Source: Glycocaulis albus
GTDB lineage: Bacteria > Pseudomonadota > Alphaproteobacteria > Caulobacterales > Maricaulaceae
DNA length: 64,000 nt
Reading direction: 5' to 3'
NCBI RefSeq assembly: GCF_014639075.1
Contig: NZ_BMFS01000001.1
Location: forward strand, 372,001-436,000
The translations under genes were made by a program, and so were the position numbers. This document shows positions 1-9,048 of the stretch, piece by piece (within the stretch, counting starts at the first letter, position 1; each line of letters starts with the position of its first letter). The notes under the pieces are model-generated. The model was given only the letters and a program-made list of their open reading frames with translations. It was not told the DNA's origin and did no database searches.

Positions 1-887
1 TCCTGCATGTTCGCGCCGACGCCGGGCATGTCGGCCTCGACCGATATGCCGTGCTCGCGCAGATGGTCCGCCGGCCCGATGCCAGACAGCATAAGCAAGT
101 GCGGCGTGTTGATCGCCCCGCCCGACAGGATCACTTCCCGGCGGGCGCTGACTACACAAGTCTCGCTTTCGGTCTCGATCTCGATGCCGGTCGCCCGGCC
201 TTCCTCGATAATCACCTTGCGCGCGAGCGCGCCCGTGATGACGGTCAGGTTTGGCCGCGTCATGGCGGGTTTCAGGAAGGCGTCCGCCGCCGAGCAGCGT
301 TTGCCGTCCTTTTGGGTCACCTGATAGACACCGAAACCTTCCTGCTTCTCGCCGTTGAAATCGTCATTCCAGGGCAGTTGCCGGCGGCGGCAGGCCTCGT
401 AATAAAGCTCGGTCAGCGGGTTGAGCGGGGAGATGGACTTGACGTTCAGCGGCCCGCCCTTGCCGTGCCAGGGCTCGCCATGGTTTTCGTTGTTCTCCAC
501 CCGCTTGAAGGCTTCGAGCGCCGCCTCGCGGCCCCAGCCGGTAGCACCGTAAGCCTTCTCCCACTCGTCGTAATTTTCCCACGCGCCACGCATATAGTGC
601 ATGGCGTTTATGGAGGATGAGCCGCCGAGCGTCTTGCCGCGCGGCCAGTAGAGCTTGCGGTTTTGAAGGTTTTTCTGCGGCTCGGTCCAGTAGTCCCAGT
701 TGATGGAGGGCTCGGTGATGGCGAACTGCAAGAGCATGGGTGTCTGAATGATCGCCTTCCTGTCCGAGCCGCCCGCCTCGATCACGCAGACCGTGACAGA
801 CGGGTCCTCGGACAGGCGGGCTGCCAGTACCGACCCGGCGCTGCCCGCGCCCGCGATCACATAATCGTACACGGACGCGGCGGACAT
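1..887 (-). CDS. GMC family oxidoreductase (choline dehydrogenase-like), C-terminus outside window
   Basis: FAD-dependent GMC oxidoreductase that would oxidise an alcohol substrate. The first 295 residues are visible. A dinucleotide-binding motif GAGSAGS lies at the N-terminus (after MSAASVYDYVIA), followed by the family segment WPRGKTLGGSSSINAM and then HYMRGAWENYDEW. The substrate-binding and C-terminal catalytic His/Asn region lies beyond base 1, so the substrate cannot be told. The start ATG overlaps the stop codon of the upstream serine-hydrolase gene (TAATG), which implies translational coupling and one transcript. Choline, alcohol or other GMC substrates are all possible. Confidence 0.9.
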   Translation of the reverse strand, partial: MSAASVYDYVIAGAGSAGSVLAARLSEDPSVTVCVIEAGGSDRKAIIQTPMLLQFAITEPSINWDYWTEPQKNLQNRKLYWPRGKTLGGSSSINAMHYMRGAWENYDEWEKAYGATGWGREAALEAFKRVENNENHGEPWHGKGGPLNVKSISPLNPLTELYYEACRRRQLPWNDDFNGEKQEGFGVYQVTQKDGKRCSAADAFLKPAMTRPNLTVITGALARKVIIEEGRATGIEIETESETCVVSARREVILSGGAINTPHLLMLSGIGPADHLREHGISVEADMPGVGANMQ

Positions 888-2206
888 TATTCGCTGCCCT
901 CTTCCGTTGCCTCCTCCAGAGGCTCCTCCTCGACACCCAGCGGAGCATCCAGAGCAGGTTCCTCGACATCCTCGACCGGTTCCGGCTCCACCTGAAGCGG
1001 CGAGACCGTTTCGGCAATCGCGCGCATAACGGCGAACACCTCCGAGCCGAGACGCCCCCAGGCCGGGTTACCGGCATTCTGGGCGATGACGACGCCGCGC
1101 CGCTCATCGACCCAGATATACTGGCCGTAGACGCCGGCGAAGAAATACTCCCCGTCATGGCCTTCAGGGATCCAGAAATGCAGGCCATAGCCGCGCGGTC
1201 CATAGGCGGGTGTCGCGCCTGTCTCATGGGCAGGCGAGACCGGGCGTGTGGCCTCCATCACCCAGCCTTCGGGCAGAAGGCGCTGCCCGTTCCACACCCC
1301 GTCCTGCAGATAGAACTGACCCATGCGGGCATAGTCCTCGCTGGTCGCCTGCAGGCAGCAATACCCGACCGCGACGCCGCGATCGCCCGGCACATGCTGC
1401 AGCCAGGTCGCGTCCGCGCCCATGCCGAGCGGCGTCCACAGGCGCTCCTCCACCACTTCGGCGAGCGAGCCGCCGAACACATTGCGGACAACGGCGGAGA
1501 GAACCTGCGTATTGGTGCTGGCATAGTGGAAATGCTCGCCGGGCACAGAATCGCTGGCGCCAAAAGCGCTGGCAAGCTGGTCCGGGCTGCGGCCCAGGAT
1601 GAAAGCGTTGAAGAAGAAGGGCCGCACATCGGACGGGCGGTCGGGTGAATATTCCTCGTTGAAATCCACGCCCGCCGACATCATGAGGAGGTGGCGCAAG
1701 GACACCGACCCGTAATAGGTGCCTGCATATTCCGGCGCATAGCGTTCTGCCGGATCGTCGAGGCTTTCGATTAGTCCCTCGCCGACGCCCATGGCGATCA
1801 GGGTGGCAACAAAACTCTTGCCGACCGACCATGAGGTGAAGCGGGTGGCTTCGTCCGCGCCGTGGAAGAAGCGCTGGTGGATCATTTCGCCGTTGCGCAG
1901 AACGGTGAGCCCTGTGACACGGCCGTTTTCCAGATACTGGTCGAGCGTTCGGGTCTCGCCTTCCCACTCATAGCTGACATCAAGGGGCTGGAGATTGCGC
2001 GGGAGGGCTTGCGGCGCCGCCGCGGCGATGGTGGCGCTGGGCAGGATTTCATCCATGCGCTGGAAGGTGGTCACATATTGTTCGGGGTCATCGAGCGCGC
2101 GCACGCTGGCAGGTGAAAAGTCCGACCAGGGCCGGTAGTACCAGCCGGCAGCCACCAGACCGGCAACAATGATAACGGCCAAAAGGCCGATCAGAATACG
2201 CTTCAT
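887..2206 (-). CDS. Serine hydrolase, class C beta-lactamase / penicillin-binding-like family
   Basis: A 439-residue protein of the beta-lactamase-related serine hydrolase family (esterase or peptidase-like, not necessarily antibiotic resistance). It has one N-terminal membrane segment (about residues 4-22), so the catalytic domain is probably periplasmic and anchored. The nucleophile motif is S127-V-G-K130 (SxxK) and a YAS motif lies at 228-230. The C-terminal about 45 residues are rich in Glu and Pro, an acidic tail outside the fold. The start was placed at the ATG preceded by AGGGGAGG rather than 25 codons upstream, because that Met begins the signal/anchor segment. It overlaps the following GMC gene by one base. 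Substrate unknown. Confidence 0.88.
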   Translation of the reverse strand: MKRILIGLLAVIIVAGLVAAGWYYRPWSDFSPASVRALDDPEQYVTTFQRMDEILPSATIAAAAPQALPRNLQPLDVSYEWEGETRTLDQYLENGRVTGLTVLRNGEMIHQRFFHGADEATRFTSWSVGKSFVATLIAMGVGEGLIESLDDPAERYAPEYAGTYYGSVSLRHLLMMSAGVDFNEEYSPDRPSDVRPFFFNAFILGRSPDQLASAFGASDSVPGEHFHYASTNTQVLSAVVRNVFGGSLAEVVEERLWTPLGMGADATWLQHVPGDRGVAVGYCCLQATSEDYARMGQFYLQDGVWNGQRLLPEGWVMEATRPVSPAHETGATPAYGPRGYGLHFWIPEGHDGEYFFAGVYGQYIWVDERRGVVIAQNAGNPAWGRLGSEVFAVMRAIAETVSPLQVEPEPVEDVEEPALDAPLGVEEEPLEEATEEGSE

Positions 2207-2273
2207 GCGCGCCTCCCCTAATGTTCCAAGTGCCGCGAGCGAATCCGTTTCCGCAGCCTTGTGTTTGGGGGAA

Positions 2274-2288
2274 GTGAACACCTTTCAC
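2274..2288. promoter_or_regulatory. GTGAA-N5-TTCAC palindrome upstream of serine hydrolase
   Basis: The sequence GTGAACACCTTTCAC is an inverted repeat with 5-bp arms and a 5-bp spacer, 68 bp upstream of the serine-hydrolase start. The same geometry recurs at 11760-11774 and 31330-31344. Binding protein unknown; a regulator operator is inferred. Confidence 0.35.
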
Positions 2289-2322
2289 GGCCCGAAGGCC
2301 AGCCCCTTCACTGAGCGGTGTG

Positions 2323-3477
2323 TCAGTCCGCCGGCGAGAGACGCAGGACCGCACCATTGGCATGGTCGGTGAGGACATAGACCAGCCCGTCAGGGCCGAC
2401 CCGCACATCACGTATGCGCGCGCCCTCATCTGCCAGCAGGATTTCCTCCGCTATCGCCTGGCCGTTTTCTACGCGGACCCGGTGCAGGGCCTGTCCGGCC
2501 AGCGCGCCGATCAGAAGATCGCCATTCCAGTTGGGGAACGCCTCGCCGCGATAGACCGCAAGGCCGGACGGCGCGATAGAATCCGGCAGCCATTCGCGCA
2601 AGGGCGCGGTGTAGTCCTGCCCGTGTTCGGTGAAGGGCGAGATGCGCGCACCGGAATAATCAAGGCCCGCCGTCACGATGGGCCAGCCATAATTATTGCC
2701 GCCTTCGATAATGTTCAGCTCGTCCCCGCCGCGCGGCCCGTGCTCATGCGCCCAGACAATGCCGGTCGCAGGGTCGATGGCGATGCCTTGCACATTGCGG
2801 TGGCCATAGGTCCAGATATCGGAAAGCGCGCCGTCTTCTCCCGCCAGCGGATTGCCGCTCGCCGGTGAACCGTCCGGGTTCAGCCGCACGATCGTGCCGA
2901 AATGGTTTTCAAGATTCTGGGCTTCCTCGCGGAACTCGAACCCGTCCCCCAGCGTGAGCAGCAGCGTGCCATCATCCATGAAGGCGATGCGCCCGCCAAA
3001 ATGCGCGCCGCCGGTCTTGTTCATCTGCGAGGTCCAGATCACTCCACCATCCAGCAGCGCGCCATCCTCGTAGCGCGCGCGGTAGAGCGCGGTGTTGTTG
3101 GACTGGGCCGTGCCGCTGGCGAAGGAGAGGTAGACAAGCGAGCTGGTCTCGAAGTCGGGCGGCAAGGCGATATCGAGCAGGCCGCCCTGCGAGAGTGCCA
3201 GCACCTCCGGCACGCCGCTGACCGGCTCTTCCGCCAGCGCGCCATCGCGGATCAGCCGCAGATCGCCTGTGCGTTCCGTCACCAGCATGCCGCCGCCGGG
3301 CAGGAAGGCGAGGCCCCAGGGGTGCTCCAGCCCCTCAATGACCGTCTCCACAAGGACGGCGTGGCCGGTGGCCGGCTCAGGCAGTTCCACCGCCTGGCGA
3401 TTGTCTGCACAGCCACTGGCGAGAAGACCGAGCGCGCAGATGACAAGGGCGGAACGATAGATTGCGCGTATTGACAT
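2323..3477 (-). CDS. PQQ-dependent sugar dehydrogenase-like lipoprotein (glucose/sorbosone dehydrogenase family)
   Basis: A 384-residue protein of the soluble aldose sugar dehydrogenase (YliI/Asd-like) beta-propeller family, which oxidises sugars in the periplasm using PQQ. The N-terminus is a lipoprotein signal with lipobox LLASGC, so it is likely membrane tethered. Family segments include GLEHPWGLAFLPGGGMLVTE near the start, GGRIAFMDDGTLLLTLGD in the middle and HEHGPRGGDELNII, which carries the His/Arg region associated with catalysis in the family. An AGGGG Shine-Dalgarno lies upstream of the ATG. It is on the same strand as the serine hydrolase but separated by 116 bp holding a palindrome, so it may be a separate transcript. 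Confidence 0.88.
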   Translation of the reverse strand: MSIRAIYRSALVICALGLLASGCADNRQAVELPEPATGHAVLVETVIEGLEHPWGLAFLPGGGMLVTERTGDLRLIRDGALAEEPVSGVPEVLALSQGGLLDIALPPDFETSSLVYLSFASGTAQSNNTALYRARYEDGALLDGGVIWTSQMNKTGGAHFGGRIAFMDDGTLLLTLGDGFEFREEAQNLENHFGTIVRLNPDGSPASGNPLAGEDGALSDIWTYGHRNVQGIAIDPATGIVWAHEHGPRGGDELNIIEGGNNYGWPIVTAGLDYSGARISPFTEHGQDYTAPLREWLPDSIAPSGLAVYRGEAFPNWNGDLLIGALAGQALHRVRVENGQAIAEEILLADEGARIRDVRVGPDGLVYVLTDHANGAVLRLSPAD

Positions 3478-3640
3478 GAGCCTGACCCCTGAGCGTTAAA
3501 AATGCGTCCGCGCAAAAACAGAGATTGGCCACGCGGCGCTTTGCGGGGCATCATGGCCGCAAATCAGCCATTGACCAAGACGGTTCCCGGGAAATGGCAA
3601 ACCGAGATGTCCGCCGGACACGAGAATGGGGAGGCGCCGC

Positions 3641-4081
3641 ATGGCATGGTTCAGATACCCGCTAGGAGTCGTGCTCGCCGCCGTGTTCATGGCGTTGGCG
3701 GGCGTCATCGTGCAGACACAGTTCGTCCTGTCCGCGCTGGCGCGGGCTGGCGCGCAGATTTCCACCGGAGACCGGATATCGATGACACTGGCCGATATCG
3801 CCGGCCTCGGCCCGCTCTATCTGGTCTTCATCCTCATCGGTTTCCTCATCGCCTTCCTGGCCGGCGCGCTGGTGGTACGCTTCGCGCCTCTGCCGCGCAC
3901 CCTGGTCTACGCGGCGGCCGGGGCAGTGTGCATGTTTGTCATGCTGATGCTGATGCGCGAGGTGTTCTTCGGCGTTCCCGTGATTGCGGGCGCACGCAGC
4001 CTGGCCGGCGAAATCTCGCAAGCCGTCTGCGGCGCGCTCGCGGGTGTGTTCTACGCACGGATCACAAACCGCCAAGGTTAA
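3641..4081 (+). CDS. Small four-helix integral membrane protein, unknown function
   Basis: A 146-residue hydrophobic protein that I do not recognise as a named family. Predicted membrane segments lie at about residues 7-29, 52-78, 87-106 and 126-141. The start is the ATG preceded by GGGGAGG with good spacing; another ATG 15 bases upstream would place that Shine-Dalgarno inside the gene and is less likely. It is divergent from the sugar dehydrogenase gene and upstream of a TonB receptor on the same strand. Confidence 0.72.
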   Translation: MAWFRYPLGVVLAAVFMALAGVIVQTQFVLSALARAGAQISTGDRISMTLADIAGLGPLYLVFILIGFLIAFLAGALVVRFAPLPRTLVYAAAGAVCMFVMLMLMREVFFGVPVIAGARSLAGEISQAVCGALAGVFYARITNRQG

Positions 4082-4233
4082 TTTCCGTATGAGTGTGACG
4101 GGAATGCCGCACTTGACTGACAGACCACTAAAGACCCGATGACAAACCCGTGAAATCGCGCCTACAGTGCGCACCGGAGCCAAGTGGACGCGCGAATCCG
4201 CAGGCTGAACATATCCAGAGGGGGAGGAACCCA

Positions 4234-6933
4234 ATGAAGCGTTTTTCAAGAGCCGCCGTGCTCGGTGCGACCGCGTTGGCCGCTGGCCTTGTCGGCACCG
4301 CTGCCCAGGCGCAAGTCGAAATCATCACCGTTACAGCCCAGAAGCGCGAGCAGACACTGCTGGAAGCGCCCGTCGCGGTAACCGCAGTTACCGGCGAAAC
4401 GATTTCCGAGGCGCAGATCCGCGACGCAGCCGATCTGCAGACTCTCGTGCCGTCTCTGACCGTGGGCGAGTTTGCCGCATCCACCAACCAGACCTTCAAT
4501 ATCCGCTCTCTGGGGTCGTCCTCGTTCAACCCTGGCGTCGAACCGTCGGTCGGTGTGTTCATTGACGGCGTCTATGTTCCGCGTCAGGGCGCGTCGATCA
4601 ACGACTTCCTGTCGCTTGAGCGCGTCGAGGTCATCCGGGGTCCGCAATCCACGCTGTTCGGCCGTAACACGCCTGCCGGTGTTGTCAGCTTCCACACCCG
4701 CCAGCCCGAATTCGAGTTCGGCGCCGAGGGTGAAGTGACGGTCGGCAATTACAACGCCCGTGTTGTTGGCGCGACGGTAACCGGTCCGCTGGTAGCCGAC
4801 CAACTCGCCTTCCGCCTCGACGGCTCGATCAATCAGCGTGACGGCTTCATCACCAATGTTGACGGGCGCGAGTTCAACAATCGCGACCGCTGGAGCGCGC
4901 GCGGCCAGCTGCTGTGGGATAGCGGCGGCGCCACGACGGCCCGCATCATCGCCAGCGCCGGCAATATTGACGAGAATTGCTGCGCGGCGCCGTTCTCCAA
5001 TGTCGCTCCGTCCGAGCTCTTTGCGTTCAACCAGCTAGGCGCGGTCGTCCCGTCCGGCGACCCGCATGACGGCACGACGGCCATTAACGGCCCGCTGGCT
5101 ACCCAGGTCGACACGTGGGGGCTGTCGGCAGAGATCAACCATGATTTCGGCGGCTTCACGCTGACCTCGATCACGGCCTATCAGAACTATGAGGAAGATC
5201 AGGTCATCGACGCTGACTTCACCACGCTCGATGCGGCCGGTGCCCGTCAGCAATATCAGGACTATAATGCCTTCACCCAGGAATTCCGCATCGCCTCGAA
5301 TGGCGGCGAGAATTTCGACTGGATGGCTGGCCTGTTCTATTACAATAACGAGCTGACCTTCCAGAACGAGACGCCCTACGGCTCGCAGCTGGCGGCTTTT
5401 GCCAACCTCGCCTCCTCGCTCGATCCGTCCGTCGCCGCGCTGGCGGCTGGCCTCGGCCTTGGGGCCGGTTCGGGCATTCCGGCGATCATGAACACGATCA
5501 TTGGCGGCAATAATGCCACTGGCGTTGGCACGCTGGCTCCGACGCCGTCGGGCAATGCCATTCCGATTGTGCCTGCCAATGGCTATCTCGGTGCGGGTCA
5601 GGGCCTGGTCAACGAGACGTATAACTACGATACCGAGGCCTGGTCGGCGTTTGGCCAGGTGGACTGGCGGGTCACCGACCGCTTCACGATCACGGCCGGC
5701 CTTCGCTATTCACGCGAGACCAAGGACTATACGCCGAACGTGACGATCAACGATCCGTTCTCGCAGCTGGATGCGGTGGCACTGGGTCAGGATCTGCGTC
5801 TGCCGAGTGCGGCAACCTGTCTTGCGTTTAACCCTGGGCCGCCCCCGAGTCCGATCGGCGACACGTGCGCCTTCTTCGTACCGGCAATCCTTGCCGCCGG
5901 GGGCGCTCCGTTCAATCCGGCGGTTCCGCTCACCCCGGCACAGGCGGCCAATCCGGCCATCAACTTCCTGCTGCCGCTGATCGAGGGGTCGGGCCTGCAG
6001 TTCAACGTGGTCAACGCGCCGTTCACGCCGGGCTCGCGGACCGACGAGAACGTCTCCGGCTCGATCATTTTCGGTTATGACTGGAGCGATACGCTCAACA
6101 CCTATCTGAGCGTCGGCACCGGCTACAAGCCGGGTGGCTTCTCGCTGAGCTCCAACTCGGCCGCGACCGGCCTCTTCCAGTTCGAGGAAGAGACCACGCT
6201 CAATATCGAGGTGGGTGTGAAGGGTACGGCGTTCGACAACCGTATGGTCTACGCCATCGCGCTGTTCGACCAGACCAACAAGGACTTCCAGACGGAAGTC
6301 TTCGTGGGCGGCGGCTTCTATCTCGACAATGCCGGCGAGATTTCGGTGCGCGGCCTCGAGGTCGAGGCAACCCTTGCCCCGACACAGAACCTCGTGCTGG
6401 CCGGCGGCTTCACCTGGCTGTTCCAGAACCGCTATGAAAGCTACGAATTCGGGCCTTGCCCGCGCACCTCGTCGCTGACCGAACCGGGTCTGGCGGGCAA
6501 TCCGCTGTTTGCGGACTGTCTGGCAACCCGCGTCAACCAGAACGGCTTCACGGGACGCTTCAACGATTTGTCGGGTGTTGATCGCGGCTCGCCGGAATTC
6601 ACCGGCTTCCTGACCGCCATGTATACCCAGCCTCTGGGCAACGGGCTTGAGTTGCGTCTGCGCGGCGAGACGTCCTACGTCTCGAGCCAGAACCTCAACG
6701 GTGCGCTGGCAGCCATGCCGAGCTTCGAGCAGGACGCCATTACGCTGGTCAACGGCTCGGTGGGTATCGGTGCCGAGGATGGTGCCTGGTCGCTGCAACT
6801 TTGGGGCCGCAACCTCACGGACGAGACCTACTACCGCGGTACGTTCTTCTCGGTCGGGACTATCGGTCCGAGCACGAACTCCTATCCCAGCAATCCGCGT
6901 ACCTACGGCCTCACGCTGCGGGCACGCTTCTAG
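4234..6933 (+). CDS. TonB-dependent outer-membrane receptor
   Basis: An 899-residue outer-membrane receptor for active uptake driven by TonB-ExbBD. A signal peptide ending near GTAAQAQ is followed by a TonB-box-like stretch (VEIITVTAQKREQ), then the plug domain with LVPSLTVGEF, NIRSLGSSS and the strongly conserved VEVIRGPQSTLFGRNTPAGV, then a large beta-barrel ending in RTYGLTLRARF with the terminal aromatic residue expected for BAM recognition. The start was chosen at the ATG behind GGGGAGGAAC; the frame stays open 28 codons further upstream without a signal peptide. Siderophore, sugar or aromatic ligand cannot be told from sequence. A strong terminator follows. Confidence 0.95.
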   Translation: MKRFSRAAVLGATALAAGLVGTAAQAQVEIITVTAQKREQTLLEAPVAVTAVTGETISEAQIRDAADLQTLVPSLTVGEFAASTNQTFNIRSLGSSSFNPGVEPSVGVFIDGVYVPRQGASINDFLSLERVEVIRGPQSTLFGRNTPAGVVSFHTRQPEFEFGAEGEVTVGNYNARVVGATVTGPLVADQLAFRLDGSINQRDGFITNVDGREFNNRDRWSARGQLLWDSGGATTARIIASAGNIDENCCAAPFSNVAPSELFAFNQLGAVVPSGDPHDGTTAINGPLATQVDTWGLSAEINHDFGGFTLTSITAYQNYEEDQVIDADFTTLDAAGARQQYQDYNAFTQEFRIASNGGENFDWMAGLFYYNNELTFQNETPYGSQLAAFANLASSLDPSVAALAAGLGLGAGSGIPAIMNTIIGGNNATGVGTLAPTPSGNAIPIVPANGYLGAGQGLVNETYNYDTEAWSAFGQVDWRVTDRFTITAGLRYSRETKDYTPNVTINDPFSQLDAVALGQDLRLPSAATCLAFNPGPPPSPIGDTCAFFVPAILAAGGAPFNPAVPLTPAQAANPAINFLLPLIEGSGLQFNVVNAPFTPGSRTDENVSGSIIFGYDWSDTLNTYLSVGTGYKPGGFSLSSNSAATGLFQFEEETTLNIEVGVKGTAFDNRMVYAIALFDQTNKDFQTEVFVGGGFYLDNAGEISVRGLEVEATLAPTQNLVLAGGFTWLFQNRYESYEFGPCPRTSSLTEPGLAGNPLFADCLATRVNQNGFTGRFNDLSGVDRGSPEFTGFLTAMYTQPLGNGLELRLRGETSYVSSQNLNGALAAMPSFEQDAITLVNGSVGIGAEDGAWSLQLWGRNLTDETYYRGTFFSVGTIGPSTNSYPSNPRTYGLTLRARF

Positions 6934-6959
6934 AACCTTTCTCCTTCGGGGGACAGGGC

Positions 6960-6994
6960 AGGGCCGGGAGGGAAACCTCCCGGCCCTTTCTTTT
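6960..6994 (+). terminator. Rho-independent terminator after TonB receptor
   Basis: A perfect 12-bp stem, AGGGCCGGGAGG with its complement, closed by a GAAA tetraloop and followed by TTTCTTTT. It lies 26 bp past the stop codon of the receptor. Confidence 0.93.
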
Positions 6995-7000
6995 GGTCCT

Positions 7001-7075
7001 CCCCCACATCCGTGGGGTCGGTCCTCGCTTGCCACTCGCTAAAGCTCGCTATCGCTGCGGGCGCGCGTTCGCGCT
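7001..7075. repeat. Composite intergenic repeat, copy A
   Basis: Begins with a CCCCAC-N4-GTGGGG hairpin and ends in the 19-mer GCGGGCGCGCGTTCGCGCT, which recurs exactly at 21638-21656 behind another C5/G5 hairpin. The two loci therefore share a layout as well as a word. The rest of the 289-bp gap up to 7222 shows only further GC-rich inverted repeats and no gene. Confidence 0.5.
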
Positions 7076-7222
7076 CTTCTCACGGCCCTTCGCCGTTCCC
7101 AAACCACAGTTTCTGAACTCCCGGAAGCGCGCAGCGCTATCCGGGACCTGGCGCAGTGTCATTCTGATAGAGGCCCCGGATATCGCTTCGCGGTTCCGGG
7201 GTTTCAGGTATCAGGAGAAAAT

Positions 7223-8098
7223 TTACTCCCCCTGGACGTTCCGCATCACATCCACCCGGTCGGTGATGATGCCATCGACGCCGCGGGCGATGAATGTCTC
7301 CATCTTTGCAGGATCATTGATCGTCCAGACCTGCACTGCGATGCCGCGCGCACGGGCGGCTTCAATCAGGCGCGGATGGAGAGCGTCGAGGCCGGAGGCG
7401 CGGGGCGGCAGCTGCATGGCCTGCGCCGGAGTGGGGTGGAATTTGGCGAGGCCGAGGCGGGCCATCACATAGAAGCTGAAAGCCTCGTTGCGGGCCATGC
7501 CGGTGGCGATTTCCGGGCAGGCCTCGCGAAAATGCCTCATGGCACTGTCATGGAAGGAACCGACGAGCACGCGCGTCTCCATGCCCGCTTCCCGGATCGT
7601 CTCGCACATCACGCGCGCAGCCTCCTCGGTGTCCGGCTTGATCTCGACAATCCAGCGCATGGCCGGGAAAGCCTCGAAGGCTTCGGCCAGCGCCGGCACG
7701 GTGATGCCGTTCGCGGCAAAGCGCTCTGCCGGTTCGCCCTCATAGCCGAAGGCAGCGTTGAGAGTGCGGATTTCAGCCAGCGTCAACGCGTCCACCCGGC
7801 CGGTACCGTCCGTGGTGCGGTCGACCGTGTCGTCATGCATCAGCACCAGAGCGCCATCGGCGGTCAGCTGGGCATCAACCTCCAGCACGTCCGCGCCGTC
7901 GGCAACCGCCCGTTCCAGCGCGGCGAGCGTGTTGGCGGGTGCCCGGCCAAGACCACCGCCATGGGCGATGCGCTCTGTGCGCTCGTCCGCCCTGCTTTCC
8001 AGCCACGGGTGAGAGACCGGTTCCGGGCCGGGCCAGAGCAGGGCTGTCCCGAAGGCTGCCGCCAGAACCAGCAATGTGATCAGCATACCGCGCATCAT
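7223..8098 (-). CDS. Glycerophosphodiester phosphodiesterase-family protein with altered HR motif
   Basis: A 291-residue GDPD-family TIM barrel; the family hydrolyses glycerophosphodiesters to glycerol-3-phosphate and an alcohol. An N-terminal hydrophobic segment (residues 4-20) suggests export or anchoring. The E-x-D pair (LEVDAQL) and the downstream His (MHDDTVDRTTDGTG) are present, but the usual HRG reads AHGGG, so the conserved arginine is replaced by glycine. Activity is thus less certain than for the second GDPD at 47.7 kb, which keeps HRG. Two in-frame ATGs (8098, 8095) follow a GGGGAGG site; either could be used. Confidence 0.85.
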   Translation of the reverse strand: MMRGMLITLLVLAAAFGTALLWPGPEPVSHPWLESRADERTERIAHGGGLGRAPANTLAALERAVADGADVLEVDAQLTADGALVLMHDDTVDRTTDGTGRVDALTLAEIRTLNAAFGYEGEPAERFAANGITVPALAEAFEAFPAMRWIVEIKPDTEEAARVMCETIREAGMETRVLVGSFHDSAMRHFREACPEIATGMARNEAFSFYVMARLGLAKFHPTPAQAMQLPPRASGLDALHPRLIEAARARGIAVQVWTINDPAKMETFIARGVDGIITDRVDVMRNVQGE

Positions 8099-8188
8099 CT
8101 ATCCTCCCCGCCCGGTTCCGGGGTTAGGATATGGCATGAAGGCATGTCAGTCAGGTGACGGGCAGGAGCGGGAGAAGGACCGGGGTCT

Positions 8189-9004
8189 ATGGCGCGTATC
8201 ATCCTTATCGGGGCCGGTATCCTTGCCGGCATTGTTCTGGTGGCCGCGCTCGCCGCCCTGATGATTGCCCGCTCGCTCTTTGCCGAACCGGGCGTTGAAC
8301 GCCTCATCGATCTGCGCGGCGAGCTGGGCGAGGCCGGACTGCTGTTCGTGTTTGCCCATCCCGATGACGAAATCACGTCCAATGCGCTGATGGCGCGCGG
8401 CGTGGCCGAAGGTGTGCCGGTCCATCTTTTTACCGCCACGCGCGGCGAGGCCGGCACGCAATATCCGCCTGTCGTGGACCAGCCGCATCTGGGTATTGTG
8501 CGCGAGGCGGAAGCCAGAAAGCACGGCTTCGCGCTGGGTGTCGCCTCTCACACCGTTCTCGATCTGGGTGACGGCCAATTGCGCTCACGCCCGTTCGATC
8601 AGCTGGTGGAGCGCGTCGCCGCGGAGATTGAACGCACGCGGCCCTCTGCTGTCATCACCTTCCATCCTGAAAGCGCGATCTCGCTCCACCCCGATCACAT
8701 GGCCATTGGAGAGGCCACCCGGCAGGCAGTGGAGACGTTGGACCAGGATGCGCCGCGCCTTGTCTATGTGCTCGCCCCGCGCCCGGGCCTGCGCCGGTTT
8801 GGCGGTGAACGCGGACGGCTGATAGCCGATATCCAGCCCGATCCGGACTTTGCCGTGCCGTCACCATCGCGTGACAAGCAGCGTGCCTGGCGCATCCATG
8901 AAAGCCAGTCGCGCTATCTGCAGGCGACCTATGGCATCGGCCCGCGCGTGATGTATGCGCTCTGGACGCGCGAATACTATGCCTTCGCGGATGCAACTGA
9001 CTGA
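8189..9004 (+). CDS. PIG-L / LmbE-like deacetylase family protein
   Basis: A 271-residue zinc hydrolase of the GlcNAc-PI de-N-acetylase-like family, which removes acetyl groups from N-acetylglucosaminyl conjugates. The N-terminal hydrophobic segment (about residues 4-27) anchors it to the membrane. The metal/catalytic motif AHPDDE is at 56-61 and the later ligand motif HPDH at 167-170. In family members His57, Asp60 and His170 would bind zinc. It is divergent from the GDPD gene with 90 bp between. Substrate unknown; no mycothiol or bacillithiol context is visible. Confidence 0.88.
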   Translation: MARIILIGAGILAGIVLVAALAALMIARSLFAEPGVERLIDLRGELGEAGLLFVFAHPDDEITSNALMARGVAEGVPVHLFTATRGEAGTQYPPVVDQPHLGIVREAEARKHGFALGVASHTVLDLGDGQLRSRPFDQLVERVAAEIERTRPSAVITFHPESAISLHPDHMAIGEATRQAVETLDQDAPRLVYVLAPRPGLRRFGGERGRLIADIQPDPDFAVPSPSRDKQRAWRIHESQSRYLQATYGIGPRVMYALWTREYYAFADATD

Positions 9005-9048
9005 GTGAACGCTCAGCGGCTTGCGCTCCGGCGGCAAAGACAGCAAGT

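Noticed and set aside
887-2206. Beta-lactamase resistance gene
   Set aside because: The SxxK and YAS motifs fit the wider serine-hydrolase family; nothing points to antibiotic hydrolysis.
5710-7035. Open frame of 441 codons opposite the first TonB receptor
   Set aside because: Antisense shadow that runs through the receptor's perfect terminator; no family resemblance.
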